From Allobrachymonas sp. (GTDB lineage Bacteria > Pseudomonadota > Gammaproteobacteria > Burkholderiales > Burkholderiaceae_C): 64,000 nt of DNA. The notes below the pieces were generated by a model, which worked only from the letters and a program-made list of their open reading frames with translations, did not search any database and was not told the DNA's origin. The position numbers and the translations under genes were made by a program. Positions 35,897 through 46,258 of this stretch are shown piece after piece (within the stretch, counting starts at the first letter, position 1; every line of letters starts with the position of its first letter). Location of the stretch: positions 1 to 64,000 of the forward strand of contig JAUMWT010000007.1 of NCBI GenBank assembly GCA_030529505.1, given 5' to 3'.

Positions 35897-37039
35897 ATGC
35901 TTATGAACGCTTTGCGAAAACTCTCCCTTCTTGGTTTGGCCGCGGCCTTGACGGCCTGTACCGCTACCAGCGGTGGCGGCATCGACTACCGCTCGGCCCG
36001 CCGTGGCAACCCGCTGGAAGTGCCGCCTGACCTGACGCGCTTGAGCAGCGACGGCCGCTACAACGTGCCCGGCAGCGCCAGCGCGGTGGACTATGCCAGC
36101 GATAAAAAGACCGAAGGGCAAAGCGTGGCCACGGCCCTCACCGCTGTGGGCGACGTGCAAATCAAGCGCGACGGCAACCAGCGCTGGCTGGTGGTGCAGC
36201 GCACCCCTGCCGAGTTGTGGGAACCCGTGAAGGCTTTTTGGGAAGACAACGGCTTTGTGCTGGCCGTTGAAGATCGCAAGATCGGCGTGATGGAAACCGA
36301 CTGGGCCGAAAACCGCGCCAACATTCCACTCGATCCCATCCGCGCCGCCTTGGGCCGTGCGCTGGATTCTCTCTATTCCACCGGCCAGCTCGATCGCTTC
36401 CGCACCCGGTTGGAGGCCAATGCCAGCGGCGGCACCGACATCTTCGTGAGCCAGCGCGGCATGGAAGAGGTCTACACCACGCGCGACAAATCCACCACCG
36501 CCTGGCAGCCGCGCGCCAACGATCCGGCGCTGGAAGATGAGTTCCTGCGCCGCATGATGGTGGCGCTGGGCGTGCCGGCCGAGCGGGCCACGGCCTTGAT
36601 CAAGCAATCGCAAGCGGCTGGCCAAACAGGCGGTGCAGCCGCTGCGCCAACGGCCGCACAAGCCGGCGTGCAATACAACGAAGCGGCCCAGGCCCTGCTG
36701 CTGACCGACAATTTCGACCGCGCCTGGCGCCGTGTGGGCTTGTCGCTTGATCGTTCCGGCTTCACGGTAGAAGACCGCGACCGCAGCGCTGCCGTGTATT
36801 ACGTGCGTTATGTGCCCTTCGTGCCCGAAAAGAAAGAGCCGACCGGCTGGCTCAGGCGCATGTTCCGCAAAACGCCTGAAGTCAAAGCCGTGCGCTACCG
36901 CGTGCAGTTGCAAAGCGTGGGGCAAAACCAGGGCGCAGGCACCGCAGTGCGCGTGCAGATGGAAAACGGCCAGCCTGCCAGCGCTGGCGACAGTGCACGC
37001 ATCCTCAAACTGCTGGCCGAGGATTTGCGCCGCTCTTAA
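35897..37039 (+). CDS. bamC: Outer-membrane assembly lipoprotein BamC
   Basis: 380 residues. A lipoprotein signal (LSLLGLAAALTAC) gives a lipid-modified Cys at residue 21. The unstructured segment after it (RGNPLEVPPDLTRL) is the conserved lasso that contacts BamD; two helix-grip domains follow (WLVVQRTPAELWEPVKAFW and ALLLTDNFDRAWRRVGLSL). BamC is part of the BAM complex that inserts beta-barrel proteins. Start could be ATG 35897 or 35903; both preserve the lipobox. A terminator follows at 37094. Confidence 0.92.
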   Translation: MLMNALRKLSLLGLAAALTACTATSGGGIDYRSARRGNPLEVPPDLTRLSSDGRYNVPGSASAVDYASDKKTEGQSVATALTAVGDVQIKRDGNQRWLVVQRTPAELWEPVKAFWEDNGFVLAVEDRKIGVMETDWAENRANIPLDPIRAALGRALDSLYSTGQLDRFRTRLEANASGGTDIFVSQRGMEEVYTTRDKSTTAWQPRANDPALEDEFLRRMMVALGVPAERATALIKQSQAAGQTGGAAAAPTAAQAGVQYNEAAQALLLTDNFDRAWRRVGLSLDRSGFTVEDRDRSAAVYYVRYVPFVPEKKEPTGWLRRMFRKTPEVKAVRYRVQLQSVGQNQGAGTAVRVQMENGQPASAGDSARILKLLAEDLRRS

Positions 37040-37093
37040 TCACCGCCACATTGATCGCATTTGATCGCCCATCCATGCCCTGCATGGTTGAAG

Positions 37094-37125
37094 CAGCCGC
37101 CTCAATACATCGGGCGGCTGTTTTT
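37094..37125 (+). terminator. Rho-independent terminator after bamC
   Basis: Stem CAGCCGCC / GGCGGCTG (37094-37101 with 37113-37120), 11-base loop, then five T residues. It ends the dapA-bamC unit before the MBL gene. Confidence 0.8.
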
Positions 37126-37176
37126 CATGGGGGCGGGCGAGTCGGTCAATAAAACATCCGTCACGATGAATCCGCC

Positions 37177-37956
37177 ATGAGCATGCGCTTCAAAAGCCTG
37201 GGCAGCGGCAGCGCGGGCAATGCCACCTTGATCGAAGTGGGCGACGGCCTGCGGCGGCGATTCGTGCTCATCGACTGCGGCATGCCCCTGCGCCAGCTGA
37301 CCGCGCGATTGCAGCAGGCCGGGGTGGAGCCAGAGCAGCTGGCCGCCGTCTTCATCACGCACGAGCATCTGGATCACACCGGCTGCGCGCAGCAGTTGGT
37401 GTTGCGCCATCGCATTCCCGTGTGGATGAGCCGGGGCACGCATGTGGGCATGGGCGCGCCCGACTGGCAGGGCCTGCTGCATTACGCGCGCGATGGCGAT
37501 GTGCTGGACGTGGGCGGCCTGCAACTGCAGCCGTTTACCGTGCCGCACGATGCGCGCGAGCCGCTGCAACTGCGCTGCAGCGATGGCGACCGGGTGCTGG
37601 GCATTGCCACCGATCTGGGCCATGCCACGGCCCATGTGCTGGCCAGCTTGCAGCAATGCCATGCTTTGCTGATCGAATCGAATCACGATCCCGAGCTGTT
37701 GGCAGCCTCGCGCTATCCGGAATTTCTCAAGCGGCGCGTGGCTGGCGACCTGGGGCATTTGAGCAATGCGGCAGCCGCGGCCTTGGCACAAGCCCTCAAC
37801 CACAGCGGCCTGGGGCATGTGCTGGCCGGGCATTTGAGCGAGCGCAACAACCGCCCCGAGCTGGCCGCGGCGGCCTTGGCCCCTGCCTTGAATCGCGGCC
37901 TGGCCGATGTGCAATTGGCCGATGCGGCAAACGGCAGCGATTGGCTGGGTGTGTGA
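37177..37956 (+). CDS. MBL-fold metallo-hydrolase (YycJ-like)
   Basis: 259 residues of the metallo-beta-lactamase fold. SLGSGSAGNATLIE opens the domain, THEHLDHTG supplies the zinc-binding HxHxDH motif near residue 68, and DLGHATAHV, ESNHDPELL and AGHLSERNN supply later ligand positions. YycJ/WalJ-like members are phosphodiesterase-type hydrolases, some linked to DNA repair or cell wall control; the substrate here is unknown. It stands alone between the bamC terminator and the aldehyde dehydrogenase gene. Confidence 0.85.
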   Translation: MSMRFKSLGSGSAGNATLIEVGDGLRRRFVLIDCGMPLRQLTARLQQAGVEPEQLAAVFITHEHLDHTGCAQQLVLRHRIPVWMSRGTHVGMGAPDWQGLLHYARDGDVLDVGGLQLQPFTVPHDAREPLQLRCSDGDRVLGIATDLGHATAHVLASLQQCHALLIESNHDPELLAASRYPEFLKRRVAGDLGHLSNAAAAALAQALNHSGLGHVLAGHLSERNNRPELAAAALAPALNRGLADVQLADAANGSDWLGV

Positions 37957-38208
37957 CTGGGGAGCGATTGATGGATGGCGCACACGCGCGGCATCGCGCA
38001 GACGTCATCCTTTGTGGGGGCTTTGGCGCGTGCGGCTGCTTGTGCCTGCCAGCCTCTTTCAAAAAGCGAAGTAAAAGAGTGTGAGCATCTGCAGCGCCAG
38101 GCGAGGCGCTTCAGACGGGCGCGCGCATGATGCAGATACATTGCCACACATTGCCGCAGCCGCGAAGCGTTGCCAGTGGCGGGGCGCTCTGGCAGCATGG
38201 GCGGCCAT

Positions 38209-39705
38209 ATGGATACGCCCCTCAGCTCTTTTACCGCAACTCCTTCGCCTGCGCCCGTTGCTGCACCTGTTGCAGCAACGCCCGATCTGTTTGAAGAGGT
38301 GGAATCATCCGCCGAGGCCATGCAGCGCCTGTTGCAGCAGCAACAGCAAGAGCACCATGCCATGCCCTATCCCACTTGGGCGGTGCGGCAAGAACGCATC
38401 GATCGCCTGCAGCGCATGCTGGAGCACAACGCCGACGCTTTTGTGCAAGCCATTGCGCAAGACTTTGGCCACCGCGCCAGGCAAGAAACGCAGTTGGCGG
38501 AAATCGACTTCGTGCTGTCTGAAATCAAATACGTGCAGCGCAAACTCAAAAGCTGGATGCGCGTGCGCCGCGTGCCCACGGCCTTGCCGTTCTGGCCGGC
38601 CAGCAACCGCTTGCTGCGTCAGCCGCTGGGCGTAGTGGGGGTGGTCGCCCCCTGGAACTACCCTTTGCAACTGGCGCTTTCGCCTGCGTTGGGCGCCTTG
38701 GCGGCGGGCAACCGGGTGATGATCAAGCCATCCGAACACACGGGGCGCTTTGCGCAGCTGTTGCGTCAGGCCGTGAGCAATTATTTTTCGCCTGGCGAAA
38801 TGGCGGTGTTGCTGGGTGGCGTGGAAACGGCGCAAGCCTTTGTGCAGCTGCCCTTCGATCATTTGGTGTTTACCGGCTCCACCGCCGTGGGGCGGCAAGT
38901 GGCCGAGGCGGCTGCGCGCAAGCTCACGCCCGTCACGCTGGAACTGGGCGGCAAATCGCCCGTGCTGATCGACCGCTCGGCTGACTTGGCGCTGGCCGCG
39001 CAACGCATCGCCTACGCCAAGCTCTTCAATGCCGGGCAAACCTGCGTGGCGCCAGACTATGTGCTGGTGCACCGCAGCCAGCAAGAGGCATTCGTGCAAG
39101 CCTATTCGCAAGCCGTGCGCCGCATGTACCCCAGCATTGCGGGCAATGCCGACTACACCAGCATCATCCATCAGGCGCATTTCAGCCGCTTGCTGGCCCT
39201 GCTTGAAGAAGCACACCAGCACAGCGCGCCCATCGTGGTGCTGGGCGAAACCGAACCGGCCCTGCGCCGCCTGGCCCCTTGCCTGGTGATTGATCCGCCC
39301 CTGCACAGCCGCCTGATGCAGGAAGAAATCTTCGGCCCGGCGCTGCCGGTGCTGACTTACGACAACACCGACCAGGCGCTGGGCCTGATTCGCAGCTGCG
39401 CTGACCCGCTGGCCCTGTACTGGTTCGGTAACGATGGGCAAGAGCGCGAGCGTGTGCTCAACACCACCTTGTCGGGCGGCGTGTGCATCAACGACTGCCT
39501 GTTTCATCTGGCGCAGCAGGCCCAGCCCTTTGGCGGCGTGGGCGCCAGCGGCATGGGCGCTTATCATGGGGAATGGGGCTTTCGCACCTTCAGCAAGGAA
39601 AAGCCGGTGTTCATCCAATCGCGCTTCAGCCTCACGCAATGGCTGCAAGCGCCGTATGGCAAGCGCTTTGAACAGCTGATGCAACTCAAACGCTTTTTGC
39701 CTTGA
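38209..39705 (+). CDS. Coniferyl-aldehyde-type aldehyde dehydrogenase
   Basis: 498 residues of the ALDH superfamily. VVGVVAPWNYPLQLALSPAL binds NAD(P), FTGSTAVGRQVAEAAA is the Rossmann turn, ELGGKSPVLID has the general-base Glu, NAGQTCVAPDYVLV holds the catalytic Cys and EEIFGPALPVLTY follows. The hydrophobic/aromatic C-terminus and the overall pattern fit the coniferyl aldehyde dehydrogenase (CalB) group, which oxidises aromatic and fatty aldehydes. A Gln-rich run precedes the core. Start ATG 38209 is chosen; ATG 38197 is possible. Substrate not certain. Confidence 0.87.
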   Translation: MDTPLSSFTATPSPAPVAAPVAATPDLFEEVESSAEAMQRLLQQQQQEHHAMPYPTWAVRQERIDRLQRMLEHNADAFVQAIAQDFGHRARQETQLAEIDFVLSEIKYVQRKLKSWMRVRRVPTALPFWPASNRLLRQPLGVVGVVAPWNYPLQLALSPALGALAAGNRVMIKPSEHTGRFAQLLRQAVSNYFSPGEMAVLLGGVETAQAFVQLPFDHLVFTGSTAVGRQVAEAAARKLTPVTLELGGKSPVLIDRSADLALAAQRIAYAKLFNAGQTCVAPDYVLVHRSQQEAFVQAYSQAVRRMYPSIAGNADYTSIIHQAHFSRLLALLEEAHQHSAPIVVLGETEPALRRLAPCLVIDPPLHSRLMQEEIFGPALPVLTYDNTDQALGLIRSCADPLALYWFGNDGQERERVLNTTLSGGVCINDCLFHLAQQAQPFGGVGASGMGAYHGEWGFRTFSKEKPVFIQSRFSLTQWLQAPYGKRFEQLMQLKRFLP

Positions 39706-39744
39706 TGGCCTTGCAATGAATAGGTTTCTGCTACGCTTGGGCGC

Positions 39745-39975
39745 ATGATGAAGAAGCAAGAATCACACAAAGGCAAGGCGCTGCAGGCGGCGCGATTCAG
39801 GGCAATGGGCACAGCCGGAGTGGCCGCACTGATCGGTGCTGTGCTGCTGGCGGGCTGTTCCGCTACGGGCACGCACAGGGCCGATCAATCGGCGGGCAAT
39901 GGCGTGCAGGTGTATGGCGAAATCGACCTGGGCTACGGCCATTCGCGTACCCGCACGCGTGTGCAGGGCCAGTGA
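39745..39975 (+). CDS. Small predicted lipoprotein
   Basis: 76 residues: a basic N-terminus, hydrophobic core AGVAALIGAVLLAGC with a clean lipobox (LLAGC), then a short polar mature part (GVQVYGEIDLGYGHSRTRTR). The expected product is a peptide of about 40 residues anchored by lipid to a membrane. No family recognised; function unknown. Confidence 0.6.
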   Translation: MMKKQESHKGKALQAARFRAMGTAGVAALIGAVLLAGCSATGTHRADQSAGNGVQVYGEIDLGYGHSRTRTRVQGQ

Positions 39976-40021
39976 GTGAGGATGCGTGCCCACAATTAAA
40001 TGGCCGGGGCACGCAAAAAAA

Positions 40022-40051
40022 TTGCGAAGGGTGCAAAAATCGTTGTACAAT
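40022..40051 (+). promoter_or_regulatory. Promoter for tRNA-Lys
   Basis: TTGCGA (40022-40027), 18-base spacer, TACAAT (40046-40051). The predicted transcript start lies about 40 bases before the tRNA 5' end. Confidence 0.65.
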
Positions 40052-40098
40052 CTCGCGCTTAGCAACACGCTGATTTGTTTTTGAGGCGTGTGCCGAGT

Positions 40099-40174
40099 GG
40101 GACGTTAGCTCAGCTGGTAGAGCAGCGGACTTTTAATCCGTTGGTCGCAGGTTCGAATCCTGCACGTCCCACCA
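40099..40174 (+). tRNA. tRNA-Lys (anticodon TTT)
   Basis: The cloverleaf is clear: 7-bp acceptor stem GGGACGT/ACGTCCC, D-arm with AGCTCAGCTGGTAGAGC, anticodon loop CTTTTAA with anticodon TTT, T-arm with GGTTCGAATCC. The 3' CCA is encoded at 40172-40174. It reads AAA and AAG lysine codons. Confidence 0.97.
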
Positions 40175-40181
40175 CCAATAC

Positions 40182-40216
40182 AAGGGGTTGATCGAAGGAT
40201 CAGCCCCTTTTCTTTT
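40182..40216 (+). terminator. Terminator after tRNA-Lys
   Basis: Stem AAGGGGTTGATC (40182-40193) pairs with GATCAGCCCCTT (40198-40209) apart from one G-T pair, with a four-base loop and a T-rich tail TTTTCTTTT. Confidence 0.85.
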
Positions 40217-40343
40217 GCCGTTTTGCCATTGGGCTACCACGGGGCGGTTGCAGCTACAAGCGGCCTGCTTGCGCAAACGCCGTTGTTCAGGCTAGCCTTC
40301 TGCCATTTCTTCTAGACGGACCTTTAGACGGACTTTTTGCATC

Positions 40344-41744
40344 ATGCTCAGCACCCACACCCAGCCGATTGCCGCCATTGCCACTGCGCCAGGCCGTGGG
40401 GCGGTGGGCATCGTGCGCCTCAGCGGGCAGGGGCTGGGGCCGCTGGTGCAGGCGCTGCTGGGCCGCACGCTCAAGCCGCGCGAGGCGAGCTACTTGCCTT
40501 TTCCTGATGCAGATGGCCAGCCGATTGACCAGGGCCTGGCGATTTGGTTTCCCGCGCCGCACAGCTACACCGGTGAAGACGTGCTGGAGCTGCAGGCGCA
40601 CGGCGGCACTGTGGTGTTGCAACTGCTGCTGGCGCGCTGCCTGGCGCTGGGCGCTGCGCAGGGCTTGCGCATGGCCGCGCCGGGCGAATTCACGCAGCGC
40701 GCTTTTCTCAACGGCAAGCTCGATCTGGCCCAGGCCGAGGCGGTGTCCGACCTGATCGACGCCAGCACCGAAGCCGCTGCGCGCAGCGCCGGGCGCAGCC
40801 TGAGCGGCGCTTTCAGCCGCGAAATCACCACGCTGCGCGATGCCGTGGTGCATTTGCGCATGTTGGTGGAAGCCACGCTGGACTTTCCCGAAGAAGACAT
40901 CGATTTTTTGCAGGCGGCCGATGCCGCCGGGCAGTTGCAGCGCATTGCCGATCAGTTGCAGCGCATTCGCCAGCAGGCCAGCCAGGGCGCGCTGCTGCGC
41001 GATGGCATTCAGGTCGTGATCGCGGGCCAGCCCAATGCGGGCAAAAGCTCGTTGCTCAATGCGCTGGCGGGGGCGGAGCTGGCCATCGTCACGCCCATTG
41101 CGGGTACCACGCGCGACAAGGTGAGCGAAACCATCCAGATCGAAGGCGTGCCGTTGCACGTGGTAGATACCGCTGGCCTGCGCGATGCAGCGGCTGGCGC
41201 CATCGATCCTGTGGAGCAAATCGGCATCACGCGCGCCTGGCATGCCATTGCCCAGGCTGATGCCGTGCTCTTCGTGCACGACCTCACGCGCCTGCAACAG
41301 GCCGATTACCGCGCCGCCGATGCGCACATCGCCCAGCAATTGGCGGCGCAATTGCCCGCGCGCGTGCCCGTGCTGCACGTGGGCAACAAATGCGATGCGG
41401 TGCAGGCCCTGCCCGCAGAAGCGGCGGCCGATGATTGGGTGAAGCTTTCGGCCCAAACCGGGCAGGGGCTGGACGCTTTGCGCCAACGCTTGCTGCAACT
41501 GGTGGGTTGGCAGGGCCGGCCCGAGGGCACTTTCATCGCCCGCCAGCGCCACGTGCAAGCCTTGCAGCAAGTGGCCCAGCACATCAAGCAGGCGCAGCAC
41601 AACATGCGGCAGGGCCAAGTGCCGCTGGACATCTTGGCCGAAGACCTGCGGCTGGCGCAAAACGCGCTCAACAGCATCACGGGTGAATTCACTTCAGACG
41701 ATTTGCTGGGCGAAATCTTCGGGCGTTTTTGCATTGGCAAATAA
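40344..41744 (+). CDS. mnmE: tRNA uridine-5-carboxymethylaminomethyl modification GTPase
   Basis: 466 residues. The N-terminal folate-binding domain starts with [20 protein letters not shown]; the helical domain contains [19 protein letters not shown]; the inserted G domain (from about residue 225) has [19 protein letters not shown] and DTAGL; the end FGRFCIGK carries the family's Cys. MnmE with MnmG modifies U34 of several tRNAs, including tRNA-Lys(UUU), whose gene lies just upstream here. The adjacency may be coincidence. Confidence 0.96.
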   Translation: MLSTHTQPIAAIATAPGRGAVGIVRLSGQGLGPLVQALLGRTLKPREASYLPFPDADGQPIDQGLAIWFPAPHSYTGEDVLELQAHGGTVVLQLLLARCLALGAAQGLRMAAPGEFTQRAFLNGKLDLAQAEAVSDLIDASTEAAARSAGRSLSGAFSREITTLRDAVVHLRMLVEATLDFPEEDIDFLQAADAAGQLQRIADQLQRIRQQASQGALLRDGIQVVIAGQPNAGKSSLLNALAGAELAIVTPIAGTTRDKVSETIQIEGVPLHVVDTAGLRDAAAGAIDPVEQIGITRAWHAIAQADAVLFVHDLTRLQQADYRAADAHIAQQLAAQLPARVPVLHVGNKCDAVQALPAEAAADDWVKLSAQTGQGLDALRQRLLQLVGWQGRPEGTFIARQRHVQALQQVAQHIKQAQHNMRQGQVPLDILAEDLRLAQNALNSITGEFTSDDLLGEIFGRFCIGK

Positions 41745-42010
41745 GGTGCTGCTGGCAGGCGCTTGGCCGTTCGGTGGGCAAGTTGGCCGCTGCCATGCCA
41801 ACAAAAAAGCCCCGTTCTTTCGTCATACCTGCCGCGTGTCAGTGGCCAATGGCGTGCTTGCAGGGCGTGCTTTTGAGCCCTCTGATCGAGCCGCAGGCCA
41901 TCGCTTTGGGAGCTGTCGGGCTCGGCGGAAAAACGCCTGTGTGGATGCCCAACGAAATCGGCCCCAACAAGCAACTGCTGGAGCCGCTTTTGTTTTTCAG
42001 GCGTGTGCTT

Positions 42011-42472
42011 TCAGCTTGGGTCGCCGGGCATGCTTTGCAAGGCATCGCGCAGCCGCTGGGCGTAGTCTTGCAGCACCTCTGGGCCGGGCTCCTTGCGTTG
42101 CCAGTTCAGGCCCACGCCGTCGTTGGCATGGCGCGGCAGCACGTGCAGGTGAAAGTGGAAGACGGTTTGCTCGCCCTCTTTGCCATTGGCCTGCAGCAGC
42201 GTCAGCCCCGGCGGGTTGAAGGCGATGCGCACGGCCTCAGCCATTTTTTGTGCAGTCTGCATCACGGCGGCGGCTTCTTCGGGCGTTATTTCAAACAGAT
42301 TGGTGGCGTGGCGTTTGGTGGCGATCAGGAGGTGGCCGGGGTTGACCTGTGCAATGTCCATGAAGGCGATCACGAGATCGTCTTCGTACACGCGGGCTGA
42401 AGGGATTTCGCCCGCCACGAGGCGGCAGAAGATGCATTGGCCGGGCGGGGATGTGTCAACGAATTGGGGCAT
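42011..42472 (-). CDS. HIT family nucleotide hydrolase
   Basis: 153 residues. CIFCRLVAGEIPS has the zinc Cys pair of the HINT-like group, and HFHLHVLPR is the histidine triad (H-x-H-x-H) at residues about 106-114. HIT proteins cleave nucleotide phosphoramidates or dinucleotides. AGGAG precedes the ATG. 41745-42010 between it and mnmE shows no gene. Confidence 0.9.
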   Translation of the reverse strand: MPQFVDTSPPGQCIFCRLVAGEIPSARVYEDDLVIAFMDIAQVNPGHLLIATKRHATNLFEITPEEAAAVMQTAQKMAEAVRIAFNPPGLTLLQANGKEGEQTVFHFHLHVLPRHANDGVGLNWQRKEPGPEVLQDYAQRLRDALQSMPGDPS

Positions 42473-42913
42473 GCTGGGTCTCCTGATGGTAGGCGGCGAT
42501 GATGCGTTTCAAACCGCTTTGCTGCCGCCGCTGGGCGTAGGCGTTGCGGTGCTCGCAGTTGCCAAGGTGCTGGCATCTTCGCACAGGGCTTGCGGGCTGG
42601 GCTTAGGTAAAAGCCCTGCTTGTGTGCAGCAGGATGTGTGGCGGTGTGTGCCGCGCAGGCGGCAGTTGGCGCCTGCAAGACAGGCTGCGATGAACGGCTA
42701 TCTTTTGGTCTTGCATGCAGTGGTTTGCTGCTGCGCGGATGCGCTTTTGGTGATGGGCGCACCTTGGCTGGGGCAAGAGCGGCTGCCCGGGTCGGCGCCG
42801 AGCAGCCCGTGCATCGAAGCGGCGCGCAGGGCCGGTGAAGTCGCAGATCCGTTGGGCAGCGTGGCATCCAGGAATGGATGGAGCACGCTTGCCGCGCTGC
42901 GTGAAGGGACGCT
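42473..42913. other. Intergenic region between HIT gene and uvrA 3' end
   Basis: About 440 bases with no recognisable protein in any frame. It should include the HIT promoter on the - strand. No hairpin with a T run was spotted for uvrA termination. Confidence 0.4.
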
Positions 42914-45900
42914 TCACTCCTTGGGCAGCAGCCGTGCCAGATAACGCCCGGTGTGGCTGTGCGGATTGCGGGCGACTTGCTCGGGCGTGCCTTGGGCGAT
43001 GACCGTGCCGCCGCCCGATCCGCCTTCGGGCCCCATGTCGATGAGCCAGTCGGCGGTTTTGATCACGTCGAGGTTGTGCTCGATGATGACGATGGTGTTG
43101 CCTGCATCGCGCAGTTGGTGCAGCACTTTCAGCAGCAGGGCGATGTCGCCAAAGTGCAGGCCGGTGGTGGGCTCGTCCAGGATGTAAAGGGTGCGGCCCG
43201 TGTCGCGGCGCGAGAGTTCGTGCGCCAGCTTCACGCGCTGGGCCTCGCCGCCCGACAGCGTGGTGGCGCTTTGGCCCAGCTGGATGTAGCTCAGGCCCAC
43301 GTCCATCAGCGTTTGCAGCTTGCGCGCGATGGGCGGCACGGCCTGCATGAAGTGCAGGGCCTCTTCCACGGTCATGCGCAAAATCTCGGCGATGTTTTTG
43401 CCCTTGTATTGCACCTCCAGCGTTTCGCGGTTGTAGCGCTGGCCGTGGCAGATGTCGCAGGGCACGTACACATCGGGCAGAAAGTGCATTTCGACTTTCA
43501 CCATGCCGTCGCCCTGGCAGGCTTCGCAGCGGCCACCGGCCACGTTGAAGCTGAAGCGCCCTGGGCCGTAGCCGCGCTCTTTGGCGGTGGGCATTTCGGC
43601 CATCAGCTCGCGGATGTGGGTGAACAAGCCGGTGTAGGTGGCGGGGTTGCTGCGCGGGGTGCGGCCAATGGGCGATTGATCGACGTTGATGACCTTGTCG
43701 AAATGCTCCAGCCCCTCGATGGCATCGTGCGGCGCGGGCTCGGTGTGGGCGCGGTGAATGGCTTGCGCGGCTGCGGCGTAGAGCGTGTCGTTGATCAGGG
43801 TGGATTTGCCCGAACCCGACACGCCCGTGACGCAGGTGAGCAGGCCCACGGGCACATCGACCGTGACGTTTTGCAGATTGTTGCCACGCGCGCCGCGAAT
43901 GGTGATTTTTTGCAGGCCGGCGTGTTCGCTGGCCGCGCTTTGGGCGTCGCCTTGCTCGCGGGCGATGTGTTGCTCAAACACGTTTTTGATGGCGGCTTGC
44001 TTGCTGGCGCGCGCCGCCGTTTTTTTGCTGCGGCTTCGGCGTTCCGCTTGATCGGCTGCCTCGCTGGCCTCGGCCCCCGCCAGCGGCAGCCAGGCCGTGC
44101 GCTTTCTGGGCACGGCGATGCCGAGCCGGCCGCTCAGGTACTGGCCGGTGAGCGATTGCGGGGCGCTCAGCAGCGCTTGCAAATCGCCTTGCGCCATCAC
44201 CTGCCCGCCGTGCACGCCTGCGCCGGGGCCCATGTCCACCACATGGTCGGCCGCGCGGATCATGTCTTCGTCGTGCTCCACCACCAGCACGCTGTTGCCC
44301 ATGTCGCGCAGGCGTTGCAGGGTGCCGATCAGGCGGTCGTTGTCGCGCTGGTGCAGGCCGATGCTGGGCTCATCCAGCACATACATCACGCCCGTGAGGC
44401 CCGAGCCGATTTGCGAGGCCAGGCGAATGCGCTGCGCCTCGCCGCCGCTCAAGGTCTCGGCGCTGCGATCCAGCGTGAGGTAGCCCAGCCCCACATCCAC
44501 CAGAAAGCGCAGGCGCGCGGCGATTTCGCGCACCACTTTGTCGGCAATTTCGGCCTTGGCGCCGTGCAGCTGCAAGGTGTCGAAATACTGCTTGGCATCG
44601 CCCAGCGTGGCCTGGCCGACCTGGTAGATGGCGCGTTGCTGTTCACTCTCGCCCAGCAGCACGTGGCGGGCTTCGCGCCGCAGGCGGCTGCCAGCGCAGG
44701 CCGGGCAGGGCGTGGTTTGGCGGTAGCGTGCCAGCTCCTCGCGCACCACGGCCGAGTCGGTTTCGCGGTAGCGCCGCGCCATATTGGGCAACACGCCTTC
44801 AAAGGCATGCTTTTTCTTGACGGTTTTGCCTGCCTGCGCGCCGCTGCCAAAGGTGTAGGCAAAGGCGATTTCCTCCTCGCCCGAGCCGTGCAGGATGATG
44901 TGGCGCACCCGCTCGGGCAGGTCTTCAAACGGCGCATCCACGCTGAAGCGGTAGTGCTGGGCCAGGCTTTTGATGAGGGCGAAGTAGTACTCGTTGCGCG
45001 CGTCCCAGCCCTTGATGGCGCCAGCGGCCAGGCTGAGCGAGGGAAAGGCCACCACGCGCCCGGCATCGAAGGCATCGATCGTGCCCAGGCCATTGCATTC
45101 GGGGCAGGCGCCCTGCGGCGCGTTGAACGAGAACATGCGCGGCTCCAGCGCCGAGATGCTGTAGTTGCACTGCGGGCAGGCGTAGCGGGCGTTGAAGAGG
45201 TGCTCGGCGCCGCTGTCCATTTCGGCCACGATGGCGCGGCCATCGGCCAGGCGCAGCGCGGCTTCGAAGCTTTCGGCCAGGCGTTGGCGCGCGTCGGGCC
45301 GCACTTTCAGGCGGTCGATCACTACGTCGATGTTGTGGCGTTCGTTCTTTTCCAGCGCGGGCAGATCGGCGGCATCCACCACCTGCCCGTCGATGCGAAA
45401 GCGCACATAGCCCCGCGCCTGCATCTGCGCCAGCGTGTCGGCGAATTCGCCTTTGCGTTCGCGTGCGATGGGCGCCAGCAGCATGATGCGAGTTTCTGCT
45501 GGCAGGGCCAGGGCGGCATCGACCATCTGGCTCACGGTTTGCGCTTGCAGGGGCAGGCCGTGATCGGGGCAGTGGGGCGTGCCTGCACGGGCAAACAGCA
45601 GGCGCAGGTAGTCGTGAATTTCGGTCACCGTGCCCACGGTGGAACGCGGGTTGTGGCTGGTGGCTTTCTGTTCGATGCTGATGGCAGGCGACAGCCCTTC
45701 GATCCAATCCACGTCGGGCTTGTCCATCATCTGCAGGAACTGGCGCGCGTAGGTCGAAAGGCTCTCGACGTAGCGGCGCTGGCCTTCGGCGTACAAGGTG
45801 TCAAACGCCAGGCTGGATTTGCCCGATCCGCTCAGGCCCGTGATGACCACGAGCTGGTTGCGCGGAATGGCCAGGTCGATGTTCTTGAGGTTGTGCGTGC

Positions 45901-46033
45901 GCGCCCCGCGAATCACGATGTGGGTGCTGCCCGGCGTGGGTGCGGCGGCTTGCGCTGGGGGCTGTGGCGGGGTGGCCGTGGATGGGGCAGCAGGCTGGTC
46001 TGCGGGCTGGATTTTGGCGGCGCTTTTTTTCAT
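42914..46033 (-). CDS. uvrA: Excinuclease ABC subunit A
   Basis: 1,039 residues; longer than the usual 940-970 because of an N-terminal Pro/Ala-rich extension (about 35 residues) and a mid-protein low-complexity segment around residue 660. Two ABC modules: Walker [21 protein letters not shown] and [15 protein letters not shown], signatures LSGGEAQRI and LSGGEAQRV, and zinc cysteines including [16 protein letters not shown] and CDICHGQR. UvrA recognises helix-distorting lesions with UvrB in nucleotide excision repair. No LexA-type box was found in the 225-base divergent region upstream. Confidence 0.96.
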   Translation of the reverse strand: MKKSAAKIQPADQPAAPSTATPPQPPAQAAAPTPGSTHIVIRGARTHNLKNIDLAIPRNQLVVITGLSGSGKSSLAFDTLYAEGQRRYVESLSTYARQFLQMMDKPDVDWIEGLSPAISIEQKATSHNPRSTVGTVTEIHDYLRLLFARAGTPHCPDHGLPLQAQTVSQMVDAALALPAETRIMLLAPIARERKGEFADTLAQMQARGYVRFRIDGQVVDAADLPALEKNERHNIDVVIDRLKVRPDARQRLAESFEAALRLADGRAIVAEMDSGAEHLFNARYACPQCNYSISALEPRMFSFNAPQGACPECNGLGTIDAFDAGRVVAFPSLSLAAGAIKGWDARNEYYFALIKSLAQHYRFSVDAPFEDLPERVRHIILHGSGEEEIAFAYTFGSGAQAGKTVKKKHAFEGVLPNMARRYRETDSAVVREELARYRQTTPCPACAGSRLRREARHVLLGESEQQRAIYQVGQATLGDAKQYFDTLQLHGAKAEIADKVVREIAARLRFLVDVGLGYLTLDRSAETLSGGEAQRIRLASQIGSGLTGVMYVLDEPSIGLHQRDNDRLIGTLQRLRDMGNSVLVVEHDEDMIRAADHVVDMGPGAGVHGGQVMAQGDLQALLSAPQSLTGQYLSGRLGIAVPRKRTAWLPLAGAEASEAADQAERRSRSKKTAARASKQAAIKNVFEQHIAREQGDAQSAASEHAGLQKITIRGARGNNLQNVTVDVPVGLLTCVTGVSGSGKSTLINDTLYAAAAQAIHRAHTEPAPHDAIEGLEHFDKVINVDQSPIGRTPRSNPATYTGLFTHIRELMAEMPTAKERGYGPGRFSFNVAGGRCEACQGDGMVKVEMHFLPDVYVPCDICHGQRYNRETLEVQYKGKNIAEILRMTVEEALHFMQAVPPIARKLQTLMDVGLSYIQLGQSATTLSGGEAQRVKLAHELSRRDTGRTLYILDEPTTGLHFGDIALLLKVLHQLRDAGNTIVIIEHNLDVIKTADWLIDMGPEGGSGGGTVIAQGTPEQVARNPHSHTGRYLARLLPKE

Positions 46034-46191
46034 GGCGGTTTCTCAGGTGAACCGGGCATCATAGGGCAAGGGCCTTGGGTTTGTCATGCCGCGCGGCGCT
46101 TGCCTGCCAAGGGGTGGGCGGCTTTGCCAGGCTGGAGTTCACAGGCAGGCTCTTGGTCTGCTTGCCACTCCGCATCTCATGAAGCCTGCGC

Positions 46192-46220
46192 TGGCAGCCC
46201 AATCAGCGCGCGACTACAAT
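46192..46220 (+). promoter_or_regulatory. Possible promoter for NSS symporter gene
   Basis: CTGGCA (46192-46197), 17-base spacer, TACAAT (46215-46220), about 40 bases before the ATG in the region divergent from uvrA. Confidence 0.5.
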
Positions 46221-46258
46221 TTGCAACTTTTTCTTTTGCGATCAAACGCTTATCAACC

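Noticed and set aside
42953..46258. A 1,102-codon open frame on the + strand opposite uvrA, in frame with the NSS symporter gene
   Set aside because: It mirrors the uvrA coding strand, a common effect of GC-rich codon bias. It has no recognisable domain, and the symporter family starts at 46259.
46034..46258. LexA/SOS box upstream of uvrA
   Set aside because: No CTGT-N8-ACAG-like site could be found in the divergent region.
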